Assembly (NCBI RefSeq): GCF_014633365.1
Contig: NC_068350.1
Coordinates: 4,345,001 to 4,409,000, forward strand
Direction of reading: 5' to 3'
Length of the DNA stretch: 64,000 bases
Source: Diospyros lotus
Taxonomy: Eukaryota; Streptophyta; Magnoliopsida; Ericales; Ebenaceae
Both the position numbers and the translations under genes were made by a program. Under the pieces are notes generated by a model. That model was not told where the DNA came from and searched no databases. It saw nothing but the letters and a program-made list of their open reading frames with translations. Below are positions 22,438 to 35,717 of this stretch, in pieces (positions within the stretch are counted from its first letter, which is position 1; each line of letters starts with the position of its first letter).

Positions 22438-23177
22438 ATGGCACACTTTTCCGGCAACTCTAATGACCAAGGTCTGTATAGTTTACATCTAGTTCTTTTT
22501 TACTTTAACTTGGTGCATATGATCCTTCAAATGCATGGACTCAAGATATGATAGAAGTGGGAAAAGATCAGAAAACATGTCTGGTCTTTTCCTGATGAAA
22601 AAATTTCATCTCGAATCCAAATTATTCACAATTTTTAATAGGTTTTCACTATGATATAAAGCCGTCTTGTTATGATTTTCAGAGCAAGGAGTAGGGGGTT
22701 CGGTGATAGAATTTTAGCTCGAAATTTCTCGCTCTATGTTTGTCTTCCTCTACCTAATATCTACCCTTTTTTTGTGTTTTCACGAAGTAATTCGACAGAT
22801 TGTGGAAAAATATCTGAAATTCGTTTCTGCAATTTAACGTCTACTGATGAAATTAAGACACGGTGACAAACAGGAAAAGAAGATTGGGAGCTTACCTGCA
22901 GAGATGGCCAGAAAGGGATATCAGAATGGAGAGCTCAATTCCAGTGAACCTAGTGAGGCCATTCTGCCGAAACTGCAGCCGATCTGCAGAAACAGACGAG
23001 AGTCAACTAGACCAAGCAAAATGGTTCATACCAGAGATTTTCAAGTGGTTTTGAAGCTCATAGAATAGTTGCATGTTGTGAATCAACAAATTACATTTAG
23101 CATCAACAGGAATTTTTACAATTTGAAGGGTGGTTTAGCTAAAAGGTCCCAGGTTCCAGCTTTGCAGAGAGTTTGGC
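22438..23177 (+). other. Possible 5' exons of the demethylase gene with unclear frame
   Basis: An ATG at 22438 opens a short frame (MAHFSGNSNDQ) with a donor-like GTCTGT at 22472. Farther on, the frame 22863-23054 contains SSIPVNLVRPF (22932 onward), reminiscent of the WIPxTPxKP motif near the N-terminus of ROS1/DME proteins. The neighbouring frame reads EAILPKLQPI at the same place. The frames do not join to exon 1 at 23178 without splicing or a frameshift, and a TAG (23136) blocks the exon-1 frame. These may be true upstream exons, 5' UTR, or decayed N-terminal sequence. Confidence 0.4.
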
Positions 23178-26100
23178 ATGGATTCAGATGGAGTAAATGG
23201 GCCTTTAACAAGCCTATTAGCCCTTGCAGAAGCTGCTGCTACAACAACGGATTCTGCAGATGGTTCTCCGCTGCGAAGTTTTAATGCGGCTAGCACTTCT
23301 TTCGTTCTTGGTTTCAACTCTCAGTTTGACGGTAATTGGTTCGAAGCCGGCTCCACGACATCGGACGTTGCAAACCGAGATACCTCATTTGGGCCAAACA
23401 TATGGAGCAACAGCAGCTATGCGCCGGACATACCTTCATGTGAGCAAACTAAAGTTTTAACTTTCTGATTAGTTAGTATTTACCTACCATGCTTTCACCT
23501 GTAATCTTAACAGTAACTAAGAACTTGGTACAATGGGAACTACAACAAAAAATAAACAATACGATAGCCATATATTAATGATCAAAGTCAGGTTCAGTTC
23601 AAAGGTGTCAGGCCATTAAGTTTGCCAGTGGGATAGACGGCACATCAGCCTCATTTCCAACATAAAGATCCATCTACCAAATAAAATGAGGAAAGCAATC
23701 ATCTATATGTAAATTGTGGATTCAAATCTTACCTGGAGAGTAGGACTTAGAAGGTGAACAATATTAGGTAGCAAAATACCATTGGGTATCCACTCCCGTC
23801 AATAGACCATCCTCTGCCATCCCAGTTTTTTATTCCCCACATCCCCATATGTTCAACTTCATAGCCAACTGGTGGATGTAGTCTCCAACATCTCTGGGCC
23901 TTCGCACATTAGGAGAAGGTTGCTTTGCCAACATAGGGTGAGGTTTATAAGTAACGAATACCTTCAAACCAGAACCCTATCCAGATAACATATATGAACA
24001 CCTCCAAGGCTACAAAATATAAATTCAGATTCTTTTAGTACTCTATACTGCTTAAACTGATACAATATCCAAACGTGGCCCTTCTGCAGATGGATATTTT
24101 ACTCCCCCAAGACCTGCCTGTGATCGCAGTTCTCCACCAGAAGAATTGATAGATACCTTGTCAAGGAGGAATATTCCCTTCCAGTTTGAACCTATAACAC
24201 CAGACCAGTCAAACAAAGTGGCAAATCAAGCTTATGATAAGCACAACTTAAATATAGATGAAAGAACAAATGAGACAAGGGATAAGCTGGGGAAACAAGT
24301 TGCTACCACAAATGTTGAAGTCCAAGACCTCCACCATGATACTAAACAGCAACAGTTGCAGAAAGATGTGGTGAATACTGCTGCTTCTACTCAATTGGAT
24401 GAGAATCACAACTCTGACAATGGAGGTAACCCTGGCATTGACCTCAACAGAACACCACAACAGAAACCAAGGAGAAAAAAGCATAGGCCAAAAGTGGTTA
24501 TAGAAGGCCAGGCAAAGAGGACTCCTAAACCAGTAACTCCAAAGCCTGCTAAGGAAAAACCTACAGGTAAGAGGAAATATGTCCGGAAGAATAGACTTGA
24601 CAAAACCCCAAGCACTCCCACAGAAGAAATAGCATGTGGAAGTATTGATGCAAAGAACACGCCACAACTAACAAGATCCTGCAGAAGAAAATTGACTCTT
24701 GACTATGAAAGCCTAGTCAGAGAAGAAAGATCTACATTTAGGTTGCAGTCTGATACAAATGCTGATTGGCAAGCAGAGAACTTATATACAAGAGTTGGAT
24801 CACAATCAAATATGCAACTTGGCCAACGGATGGAGGTAACTGTTGACAAGACTCCAACTACACAGACCACTAAGAAGTCTCTTGAAGACTGCATATTAAT
24901 GCCTGAAGAACAAGCCTTGGGCACACAGACTCCTGATAAAACAAGCAAACCACAGGAAAATTTGAAGGGTCACATCCAAAATCAACATATAAAAGGGAAG
25001 TGCCAGATAGTTTTCTCAGATGAAACACATGATAAACACAGAATTGATGCACAAGTAATGATGAAAAGTAGCAGCATATCAGCATCGAGTCCAAACTATT
25101 CTAACTGCAGCAGCAGTTTGACCAACACAGAGCAAGGAAGCGGGTTAAAGAGGGGATATTCATGTACAAATCATGAGGCAGAACCCAGCCGCACGAACAT
25201 GATTGGAGGTCACTACAATTCTTTGTGTGGGTACCTGGCAATGCTTCCAGCAAATATATATAACAATAATAGGACCCCTGGCTTGTGTTTCCCTGCAATT
25301 TACAAGAAGAAGAGAACTGAAAAGGGGCATTGTTCAACCACATCAAGGACCTTTTATAATGTGACTGCTGAAAAAGATAGTGTGAGACAAGCATCAGAAT
25401 GGCCTGTGAATGATACCTCTGCAGCTCCTTCCACACCTGAAACACATTTGAGATTTTCTTCTGCTCGATTCAGCACTGGTAGCACATCAAACAAGAATGC
25501 CTCACCTATAGACAGGCAGGGTAAACTGTTTTTTGACCAAAAAGGAAGGATAACGAAAAAGAGATCCAAGTGTCCTACACGGGTACGTAACTTGGCTTCA
25601 CTCATTGGAGTAGTAGCGTCAAGAGAATTGCCACCCTTTCCAGCTGGAGGTACCACAAGGCGTGGTAGAATGCAAGGGCGTGAAGTTTCGTATCACCCTT
25701 ACACGTGCATGGAAGCCCTGGTTGCAGTCACTCGTGCAACAATGACAACAAAGAAGCGGAGTGAAAGGAACCCTTTTGCTGGCTCAATGATAATTGGTAT
25801 TGTATGATCACCATCAACATTGTCTTATTAGAAACTAAAAAATGTAAACGTATGTGTGAATGTGCAATTCTGTAATTATTTTTTTTTTGGGGGGGGGGGG
25901 TGGGGGTGGGGGGGGGGGAGAGATTGGGGTGGGTTCTCTTTATTTCTGTCTCCTGATTCTTTTTATACATGTCATCTTTCAGATGCAACTCGGAGGAAAA
26001 TTTCCACTATCGATGATATTGTCGATCAGTTAAAGAGTCTAGAGAATAGAGAAAGCATCCAGGGCAGAGACCAAAAGCACAGTGAAGAGGAAAAGGCACT

Positions 26101-29100
26101 TGTTCTTTATCAAAGAGATGGGACTGTTGTACCTTTTGGAGGTTCGTTTGATCCTGTCAGGAAACAACGGCAGCGGCCTAAAGTTGACTTGGATGAAGAG
26201 ACAAATAGGGTATGGGAGCTCCTCCTGGAAAATATAAACAGTGAAGGCATTGATGGAACTGATGAAGAAAAAGCAAAATGGTGGCAAGAAGAACGAAGAG
26301 TTTTCAGAGGACGGGCAGATTCATTTATTGCACGCATGCATCTTGTCCAAGGTACCCATATAAATAATTATTTAAATCTTATGTCTAGGAATGTTACAAT
26401 ATATCTAATCATGTAACTAAATGGAAATCAGTACTTACAGTTATCAACAATAACTATGCTTGTAATATATACATAATATAGGTATTTTAAATTAGAGTTG
26501 CACATAAAGCACATGGTGATCAACCAGGCAGAAAAGTGATTGTGTTTTCCTCATCTAAGCTCGAGCTACACCTACAACCTAGCAAAGTAACAATATGGAC
26601 CAGCTACCACAAGCACAGGCATGACTGCTTATTCACACACTTCAGCTGTTAATTTCAAATTCATCGCAGAAGATGCTGGGACCAAATGGTAAGTTGAAAA
26701 CTACCTCCTTACGGTGAAGTAAAGATATGGTAGGGGCCAAAAAGAAGCATCATAAATACAAAAACTGTTTCAATATTGTTGAACTGTTAATCATCATCTT
26801 ATCTAAAAGCTTGAGCTGTTAGATAGAAGGTTAATTTTATCTTTTATGTTATCATTTTTACTCTCAACAAATATGATTTCGATTGAAATACAACATTCAG
26901 TTCTACAACTTCGAGTTATATGTCCAGATTCTGAATGAACTATATTTAAAATGTAAGCAATCACTGGATTAACTAATCCCCTGAACACTCCTAGTGTTGA
27001 AAGTATCATTCCTTTTTAGAGCCATTCCCAAGCACAGCTAAAGGAGGGTGGCTTAGGTAGCTCAAAGGCAACATAAAAACCTTTGGATATTTTTTATATG
27101 AATTCTAAACACAATGATTAGTAAGCTAGATTTTGCAACGACTTAAATGGGATTCAGTCTTGGTTGTTATTGTTGCTTTGACATCACCATATTACCTTGG
27201 GAACTTGCTGTAAAGGAGATACACAGCAGTCATGCTAATGCAGTATCAAGTCTTGAGCTTCTGTTTATCTGAAAATTATCCTATATGCAATTAAAGTAAA
27301 GATTTTGTCTACGTAAACTTTTCACTATCCCAAAGGCATCAATATCTCACATATCATTTTCCAATTATTCGTCTTTGAGAAACCAAACCACTACCTTGGA
27401 CCTGAAAAAAGAAAGTTTCCAAAAATGTTTTTTTAAGTGTAAAAAGCAGAAGTTACCTCCACGAAGACATCAGATTCAAGGCATGGACTTGCTTTACTCC
27501 AACAGTTGGAATAATAGAAGCAATTGTGTGAACATTCATCAAACTTTACTAAGTTCTGTTGTTTTTACCATGGTGAGTAATTGTTTGCAGGAGATAGACG
27601 CTTCTCTCCATGGAAAGGATCAGTGGTGGACTCAGTGATTGGAGTTTTCCTTACTCAAAATGTCTCAGACCACCTTTCCAGGTCAGTTGGGAATTTGTAA
27701 CTTCAATTAAGGAATTTAGCAAAGCTGCAGTAGAAAACCTCTTTGACTCTAATTTTCCTGTCCAGTTCTGCCTTCATGTCTATTGCTGCACGCTATCCCC
27801 TTAAGTCAAATAGAAATGATGTACCATGCTCTGAGGAGACAAACATATGGGCCAAAGAACCAGAAATGTGTATACTGGATCCAGAGGATACCATCAAATG
27901 GCATGAAGAGAAGCCAAATCAATCAGCCGGCAACAGGATTTCTTTGACACTCCCTGGTGATTATTATGATACAGAAAAGGAAGTTGTCAACAGTAATGAA
28001 TTGCTTGGAAGCAACAGTAGTGGAGAAAATTTAACAGATTATTTGACATGTAAATCCTCAGATATTTCTGGAAATGATCCGCAGATTTACAATAAATCAA
28101 CAGGAAACAGAGTAATGATTCACCTGGCAGAAACAGAAGCAAATTCCAAGGGATATAATGGAGAAATGGATGATGTAGTTTCTTCTTGGTATTCTACTAC
28201 TTCCTCTCAAACCTCCATGGATTCATTAATGACTCAAACTGCGAAAAGAGTGGCATCCTCCTTGCAGGAATCACAAGTAGATTTGGAAACTAGATCTAAC
28301 ACCAATAGTCTTACAGGATCTTCTTTTCTGAAGCTATTACAAGGAGCAGAAACCCTCCACAGCATACATGAAAGGTACATAGAAGGCACTAAGTGCAACA
28401 TACAAAACAAGGATAGATCAGATAATCATAAACCTTTATTAAGGTCCATGAATTCCAGCAACTCTTGTTTGCAAACGAACCCTAACTCAGGAGTAGTAGA
28501 AGCTGAATTCTTGGAGATGTTGGAAAAAGAAGGCCTGTTATCTGATATTTCCAGGAAAAATGGAGAGAAGGGCACAAGTGAACAAAGTAGGGTAACAGCA
28601 GAATCTGTAAACCAGGCTATGATTCAAAAGAACATGACTGCAAGTTTTCAGGAACCACCAAGATCTCCTTGTGCAAGCAATCATGCATACAGCAGCCTTC
28701 AAGGTGGAGTGAATAAGATCTTCCAGTCTCAAAACAGGCCAGGGGGCAATTCCAATTGTGGTGTTCCATCACAGGCTGAAGAGCATAATTGTAGAATGCA
28801 GCAAGCTCTTGAAGTCCAAAACATTTCAAGAGAGAACTCAGATGTCTCAGAGAGTACCAACGTAATTACTAACCCAAAACATGTCGAGCACAAGGAGGTT
28901 GAGTCAATTTTGAAGGAGCGTGGATTTCTTCGTGGTAAGGCAATCAATGATACAACTTCTGATATATCCAAACTGAAGAGGCCAAGGATTGGAAAACAGA
29001 AACAGCAAACATGTGACTGGGATAGCTTAAGATTGCAAGCACAAGCCAATGGTAAAAGAAGAGAGAGAACAGCTAACACAATGGACTCATTGGATTGGGA

Positions 29101-32100
29101 AGCAGTACGCTGTTCAGATGTTAATGAGATCGCTAACACCATCAAGGAAAGGGGCATGAATAACATGCTAGCAGAGAGAATCAAGGTAAATATATTGCAT
29201 TGCCTAACAGATATATCATTTTCGAGCATCTGAATTGCAAATAGCTATCCAATATTTGTTAGTTACAACATTCAACACAGAGAAGCCATTTAACTGATGA
29301 TGGTTGAGAAAATGCAGGATTTCCTGAACCGGCTGGTAAGAGAACATGGAAGCATTGATCTTGAATGGTTAAGGGATATTCCACCTGACCGAGCAAAGTA
29401 AGTGAACAGAAAATATTCAGATATATATTATATCTGCTAAAAAGAAAATTCTGAAGAATCTCATAGCTACTTTACTGTGATGTATAACATTATTAAACTG
29501 ACAAAAAAGATTCAGTTTCTGCATATGATAAAAATAGTGGTCAAACAAATACTTGAAGAAATTCTGTTTGCAGAGAGTATCTGCTGAGCATTAGAGGGTT
29601 GGGCTTGAAAAGCGTAGAGTGTGTGCGTCTTTTGACTCTTCACCACCTAGCATTTCCAGTAAGTTATAGGTTGAAGTCTGAAGTATCTCGCAACAAGATG
29701 AATAAATCACAATTGTAACTGAAACATTTTATTCTTGTAAATCTTCTTCAGGTTGATACAAATGTTGGGCGTATAGCTGTAAGACTAGGATGGGTACCAC
29801 TTCAGCCGCTGCCTGAGTCACTTCAGTTGCATCTTTTAGAACTGTAAGTATCAAGTTCCAACTGATTTTAAGTAATAAATTGGTCATTCACAGTGGAAAA
29901 TCTAATACTTCTGTTCCTACACAGTTACCCTGTACTGGAATCAATTCAGAGATATCTGTGGCCACGACTGTGCAAGCTTGACCAAAGAACATTGTAAGAC
30001 AGAATTCTTATTGCATCTTTACACTAATTATAGATGGATTTTCACATATAAGTACATAATTGGCAAGAATAAAGAGCGAGTTTATCATCAAATCATGCAA
30101 TAGCATTTGCTCATTTATGATGCTATTGAATAACAGGTATGAGCTACATTACCAGATGATTACTTTTGGAAAGGTATGTAGTATTTGCTAGAAATATGAG
30201 CAAGATTCCTGACCACTAGTCAATTACAAACATATATGCTAATAGGCATTTACTATAAATTTTGCAGGTCTTTTGTACAAAAAGCAAACCTAATTGCAAT
30301 GCATGTCCAATGAGAGGAGAATGTCGACACTTTGCTAGTGCATTTGCAAGGTCTTGCCTCATCATCTGTAACACACTCAAACCTATAAATTTCAATACAA
30401 ACAAAGAGCCATGGAAGGTGAAAGAAACAATAAGTTCAGTAACAACCATATGAAGGATAGCTGTTATAGGAAAAACACAAAATGAGGGGGCATATGCAGA
30501 CTCATTAATATAAACATGCTCGCGTGCATATGTACCTAAATACACAGTCAGTTAGTAAAGGTAAAGATATGTTGAGAAAAGCAACTTACCCTATCAGATT
30601 TTGCTCCCATGAAAGCATATTACAGTAATTCCTAATATTTGGACAAAACTGCCCTCTGCTTACCGCATGTTAGTTGAGATCACTGAAGTTAAAAAGATGG
30701 CTTCCTAATACAAATCCACACAATCTACAATGAACCATCATCTAATACATCAAATGACTTTTTAACCATGTTGGATGCAGTGCAAGGCTTGCCCTTCCAG
30801 GGCCAGAAGAAAAAAGAATAGTCAGTGTAGCTGAAAATGAAGCTGCTAATCAAAAGCCGGTGGAGATTATCAAACCATTGCAGCTATCTCTACCTCCAGC
30901 TAATCAGCAACTGCAGACACAATACGAAATCAATAATCACAAGCCTATTATTCAACTGCCAGCAACAACACCAGAGCCTATTATTGAAGTGCCAGCTACC
31001 CCAGAGCTGGAACAACTAGAAGCACCAGAAATTGACATTGAGGACACCTTCTGGGAAGACGCAGACAAAATTCCTACCATCAAACTCAATGTAGAAGAGT
31101 TCACTCTGAATTTGCAAAACTACATGCAACAAAATATGGAACTTCAGGAGGGTGATATGTCAAAAGCCTTAGTAGCTTTATCTACTGAAGCTGCTTCAAT
31201 CCCTGCACCTAAACTTAAAAACGTCAGCCGGCTAAGAACAGAGCACCAAGTGTAAGCAGGCACTTCCCACATCTCTGAAAGATTGGCAAACCATTAATTA
31301 TGTTCCTGATTCCATTACCTTTTATGGGATAGAATAAGATTCCTTTAGCCACAGAAAGTGAAAGGATCACCGTTACAAGCCTTAGATGGTAAATTGTAGA
31401 ACTTAGGGAAAACCCATTGACAAACTACAGACCTAAACTGAACAAAAATTCAAATTATTTCTAGAATTATGTTTCCACATGACAGATAGTAAGTGAAAGT
31501 GTGTTCCTAATTGATGAGGAAACTTGTTTCAAAATAAATTCAGTAAATACAAGAAAATATACTCATCACATAACTCTTTTTCATGGTACGTAACACTGGT
31601 GAATCTTGCTATTTATTACAAATTTGTTTCTTCATAATTCTGCAGCTACGAGCTCCCCGATTCACATCCTCTGCTTGAAGGGGTTAGTACTACTGTGTCT
31701 ACGTTTTGAAGAATTTGACTCATGCATTTCTAAATTTGTTTTCTGATTTGAGTAAATTGGCTAAAAGTACAGCTGGACAAAAGAGAACCAGATGACCCGT
31801 GCTCATACCTTCTAGCTATTTGGACACCTGGTAAGTACAAAACCAAACAATCATCCAGCAATGCGTATTGTATGAATGAACTCATTACAATGTCTCAAAA
31901 CATCTCTTTCATTCTACGGCAAGATAATCCAAAACCAATTCAACCCATCAGCGACATCATCCTACAACTATCAAGTAGATTTAATAGATAATTGCATAAT
32001 TAGCTTATATGCTTTCAATCTTGCTCTCCCTGTTGCTAACCAATATCACTGTCATGTCAGGGGAGACTGCATATTCAATTCTACCACCAGAAAAGAAGTG

Positions 32101-35100
32101 TAGCTCCCAAGAATTTGGTAAGCTATGTGATGAGAACACATGTTTTTCATGCAACAGCACCCGGGAAGCAAATTCCCTGACTGTTCGGGGGACCCTTCTG
32201 GTGAGGATAAGCCTATTACTACTGTTATAATATGATGTAACAAACTATTCACATCAACTGCATCAAATTCTACATGATATTTATGATGCATTGTGAACAG
32301 GTACCATGTCGAACAGCTATGAGAGGTAGTTTTCCACTCAATGGTACATATTTTCAAGTTAATGAGGTAAATAACAATGGCTATCCTCAGCTAATACAAA
32401 TTGCTTCTTATAAGCTGTCTTTTCCAATTTATGGAGTAGTAAAGAGAATTCTGAATTCTGAATTCCTTTGCAGGTGTTTGCTGACCACGAATCTAGCATT
32501 AATCCAATTGATGTTCCAAGAGCTTGGATTTGGAATTTGGCAAGACGAACAGTGTACTTTGGAACCTCTATACCAACAATATTCAAAGGTAAAGGACCAA
32601 AAAATTGGTGTTATCATTTATGGTCCACATTCCAAGAATGAATTCCCCTTTTGTTTCTTTATGTCAGGTCTATCAACAGAAAGTATTCAGTACTGCTTTT
32701 GGAGAGGTATGTAAAGATGGCAAGCTTATGTTTTTCCCGTTGCTTGCATTAGCTTCAATGATATTTGTACAACCCCATCAAACCACAAATCAAATAAAAT
32801 GAACTTAATATCCTGACAAAGACTGCATAATTCCTCCACTTCTCTTATTGTCATGACATTGCATCAAAGATTAAGAAACCTATAGAAAGATATGAACTAA
32901 ATCCTACTTGAACGTTAACCAGAGCCTCAAAGGAAAATTCACACTAATTTATCATGGGGATAACCCCCAAAAAATGGTGAAATATGATACATTTTCCTAA
33001 AGATTTTGATGCGGGACCATAGGAAGATAAGAGATTAAGAAGAAGAAGAGAAGAAGTCATCAGAGAAGAGAAGAATCCAATAAGAAGCAAGAACGAAAAG
33101 CAGAGAGAGAGAGAGAGAGAATTGCAGAAAGTAGGGAAGAAACAGAAGAGATTAAGAAGAAGAAACAGCTATGATAAATCAAAACAGAACAAGATAAAAA
33201 CTAATCTAAATCTTATTTTTAAAATCAAAATAGAAAAATACCCCTATCTGATGTTCTTGAAATGTCTTAAGACTGAGAACCTTTGCAGCTACTAAGTGGA
33301 ATTCCTGATTTTGTAGATTGGCTACTTGCTTACTGAAACTCTTCAAGAATGAGTTAATTATGTCCTATTCATACTTTGTACGATGCCCAATATTTTTAAG
33401 ACACGTATATTAAAAATAGAAATGTCTTAAGAGGGTGAACCTTGTACAAGAACAAATCCAAATAACTTAAGGGGAGATATGATCCAAAAAACTCAAAACC
33501 TAATAAGGAAGAAAGGCAAATCTCCTCTAAGCCACGGAAAAAGGAAACAGGAGTATTTCCTCAAGACAAGAAACGAAACAAAGTTCTCAAAAACTATCCT
33601 CTTTCTTTCACACCAAAGGTTCCAAGTGGTACTATTGATAGCAACAATCTTATTATGATCTTTATAATTTTTTTCTTTTATGAGCTAGTGAATAATATAA
33701 ATACAAGTGTAGGTTTGGAAACATATCATTCAACTTCAACCAGACTAGATTTTCCATTCTCACACTGATATTACCTAAAATCAATTTTCTGGGAACCAGA
33801 CAAGACTGAGTAGTTTGACCAGTAAGACCAGGAACCGATAAAACCAATCAGATTCAAGGCAAAAGATTGGCCAGTTTTGTTTCTTTTTCTTTTTTTTTTT
33901 TGCTTGATCATTTTGTGATGGAGATTGTATTAAGTTGGTTCCTATACCTCTTAAATTTGAAAATATGTGGCTCAAGAAAAGAGGACATTTTAGCCAGCTA
34001 GAGGTTAAGAGGTATTGGAACCAACTTAATACCATCTCCATCACAAAATGATCAAACAAAATTTCAGGAACCTATAAAGGCAGAACTAGAATCATTGAAC
34101 TTTTTATTACATTAGCATTACTCTTTTATTTTTTTTTACCAAAGTAGCATAAGATTGGAGATTTTTACCAAAGTAACATTGGATGTTGTTCTAGCCTCAG
34201 TTCCACTGGCTGGTCTAGTGCCAAGATAGACCAGCCAATTGGACTGGAGACCCGCTCGTTTAACTGTCAAGATTTTGGCGGAGACTTGACAGATCAGTTC
34301 AAGCTCATTATCATTGCAGCTCCGGTGGTTCCACCACTCCTCATCCACCCGATCTCCTGCAAAAACAACAGTATTAGATCGAGCAAGATGGAAAGATGCA
34401 TCATGCATAACCCTTTTGTTCATTAACCTTAACATATGATCAGCATCACCTCCAACATTGCAAACTCCATACACACACATATATACTCATAAGATTCTGT
34501 GAATAGCCTAGGAAACGAAAAGGAATCTAAATTTGAATCTCTTTGTGTTCATCTTACAATATTGAATTCATTTATTTCTCATTATTATTATATTAGTATT
34601 CAAAACTCATATTTCACTCGACAAAATCCATGAGATTATAACACAATAGAGGCCTAGAGATGGAGGGATTAATTACAGGTTTAGAAAAATATCATTATTT
34701 ACAGCAAAATGGATACCAACTTTCATGGAGTTTAGAATGGTAAGAGACCATGTAAAACAAGCAGATCGGTCTTTGCTAGAGATCAAGTTGATGAGGAGCA
34801 GTAGATCTACACCAATAATCTGCTAGTTTAACTAGTGAGTCTCCCTTTGGGGGAGACCGCCAGTCCAATTGGATGGTCTCTTTTGGCATTAGACCAGCCA
34901 GTTGAATTGGCGGGTCTGTCTCAGTCGTGGCTTAGACAACATCTAATGCTATCTTGGTAAAAATTTCCAATCCAATGAAACTATAATAAAAAAAAAAAAG
35001 GAAAAAAATACTGCTAATTTAATAAAAAAATCTAGAATCATTTGGGTAATGATCCTCCCTGTGCAAAGAAACTGATATGCTGTAATTTTGGGACATGGAA

Positions 35101-35717
35101 TTTGCCATCTCTAGATTTTACTGAGTGTACCTGCCACCTGACAAAGGAAGGTCCATTGATATGGAAACTTAATAACATTGAGATCACCTGCTGAACACTG
35201 AGGACCGTTCCAACAGATGCTAGCGGGATGGAAAGTTCTAACCACCATTATCTTTTATTCCCCTCTGGTGCTGTAAAAAGTGAGGGCAGCATGAAATGGT
35301 TTCAAGCCTTAAGAACACATAATTCACTATCAACTTCAAGAAGCTTCAGCAAACATGCATCTAGATCCAGCAAAATCCCGACAGGGAGATGAAATGTCCA
35401 GGAACTTGCACTATGGGGGATTAGGGGACTACCTTTTTCGCAAGTTCAATCATCCAATTGGATTTAGGGTTTAGGAGCACATTTTGCATTCATGCAAGCA
35501 ACAAAAAGCTAACATGCCCCTGATCCATGTATAACAATCATGTATCTTTACTAATGCCAGCTGAAACATGCAAATTATTCTTTTCCCAGGTTTTGTTTGC
35601 GTTAGGGGATTTGACCAGAAGACAAGGGCACCTCGTCCTCTCATGGCAAGGCTACACTTTCCGGCTAGCAAACTAACCAAGACAAAAGGTAAGACTAATG
35701 ACAAGCCGCAGGAGTAA
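23178..35717 (+). CDS. DML: ROS1/DEMETER-family 5-methylcytosine DNA glycosylase/lyase
   Basis: Nuclear enzyme that removes 5-methylcytosine from DNA by base excision (glycosylase plus AP lyase), countering RNA-directed DNA methylation and imprinting marks. Exons inferred from GT-AG sites and phase: 23178-23439, 24090-25796, 25983-26351, 27591-27681, 27766-29185, 29318-29397, 29574-29658, 29752-29843, 29925-29993, 30137-30173, 30268-30350, 30781-31251, 31646-31682, 31773-31830, 32061-32200, 32301-32366, 32474-32588, 32668-32706, 35590-35717. They total 1783 codons including TAA, longer than Arabidopsis ROS1 and near DME. Visible: SLLALAEAAA near the N-terminus; Lys/Arg-rich region around residues 213-255 (KKHRPK, KRKYVRK); FRGRADSFIARMHLVQ and PWKGSVVDSVIGVFLTQNV; acidic linker; HhH-GPD core with catalytic K1322 (GLGLKSVE) and D1340 (VDTNVGR); iron-sulfur Cys 1407, 1414, 1417, 1423 (CX6CX2CX5C); permuted CXXC (CFSCNS); RRM-like C-terminus (RTAMRGSFPLNGTYFQ). 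The start is the first ATG in the conserved frame; upstream exons are possible. ROS1 versus DME cannot be settled here. Confidence 0.93.
25879..25918 (+). repeat. T-run plus interrupted G-rich tract in intron 2
   Basis: Counterpart of the T19-G21 tract in the pseudogene, here with single T interruptions in the G tract. On the transcribed strand's complement the G runs could form a G-quadruplex. Confidence 0.85.
33904..34055. repeat. Strong inverted repeat (hairpin) in the last intron
   Basis: Arms 33904-33953 and 34005-34055 are near-perfect inverted copies, beginning TTGATCATTTTGTGATGGAG and ending in its complement, around a loop of about 51 bases. It may be a MITE remnant. If transcribed in the pre-mRNA it would fold as a hairpin of about 50 bp. 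Confidence 0.85.
34097..35031. mobile_element. Mutator-like non-autonomous TIR element, 935 bp, in the last intron
   Basis: The 11-bp direct repeat CTAGAATCATT flanks it (34086-34096 and 35032-35042). Terminal inverted repeats extend about 150 bases. They include TTTTTATTACATTAGC at left against TTTTTTATTAAATTAGC inverted at right, TTTTTACCAAAGTAACATT against TTTTTACCAAGATAGCATT, and the inner CCAGCCAATTGGACTGG type words. The long TIRs and 9-11-bp duplication fit Mutator-like elements. No transposase. Confidence 0.85.

Noticed and set aside
33001..33200. AG-rich stretch in the last intron as a coding exon
   Set aside because: Simple GA-rich sequence; the neighbouring exons join in phase without it (…ESIQYCFWR at 32706 to GFVCVRGF at 35590).
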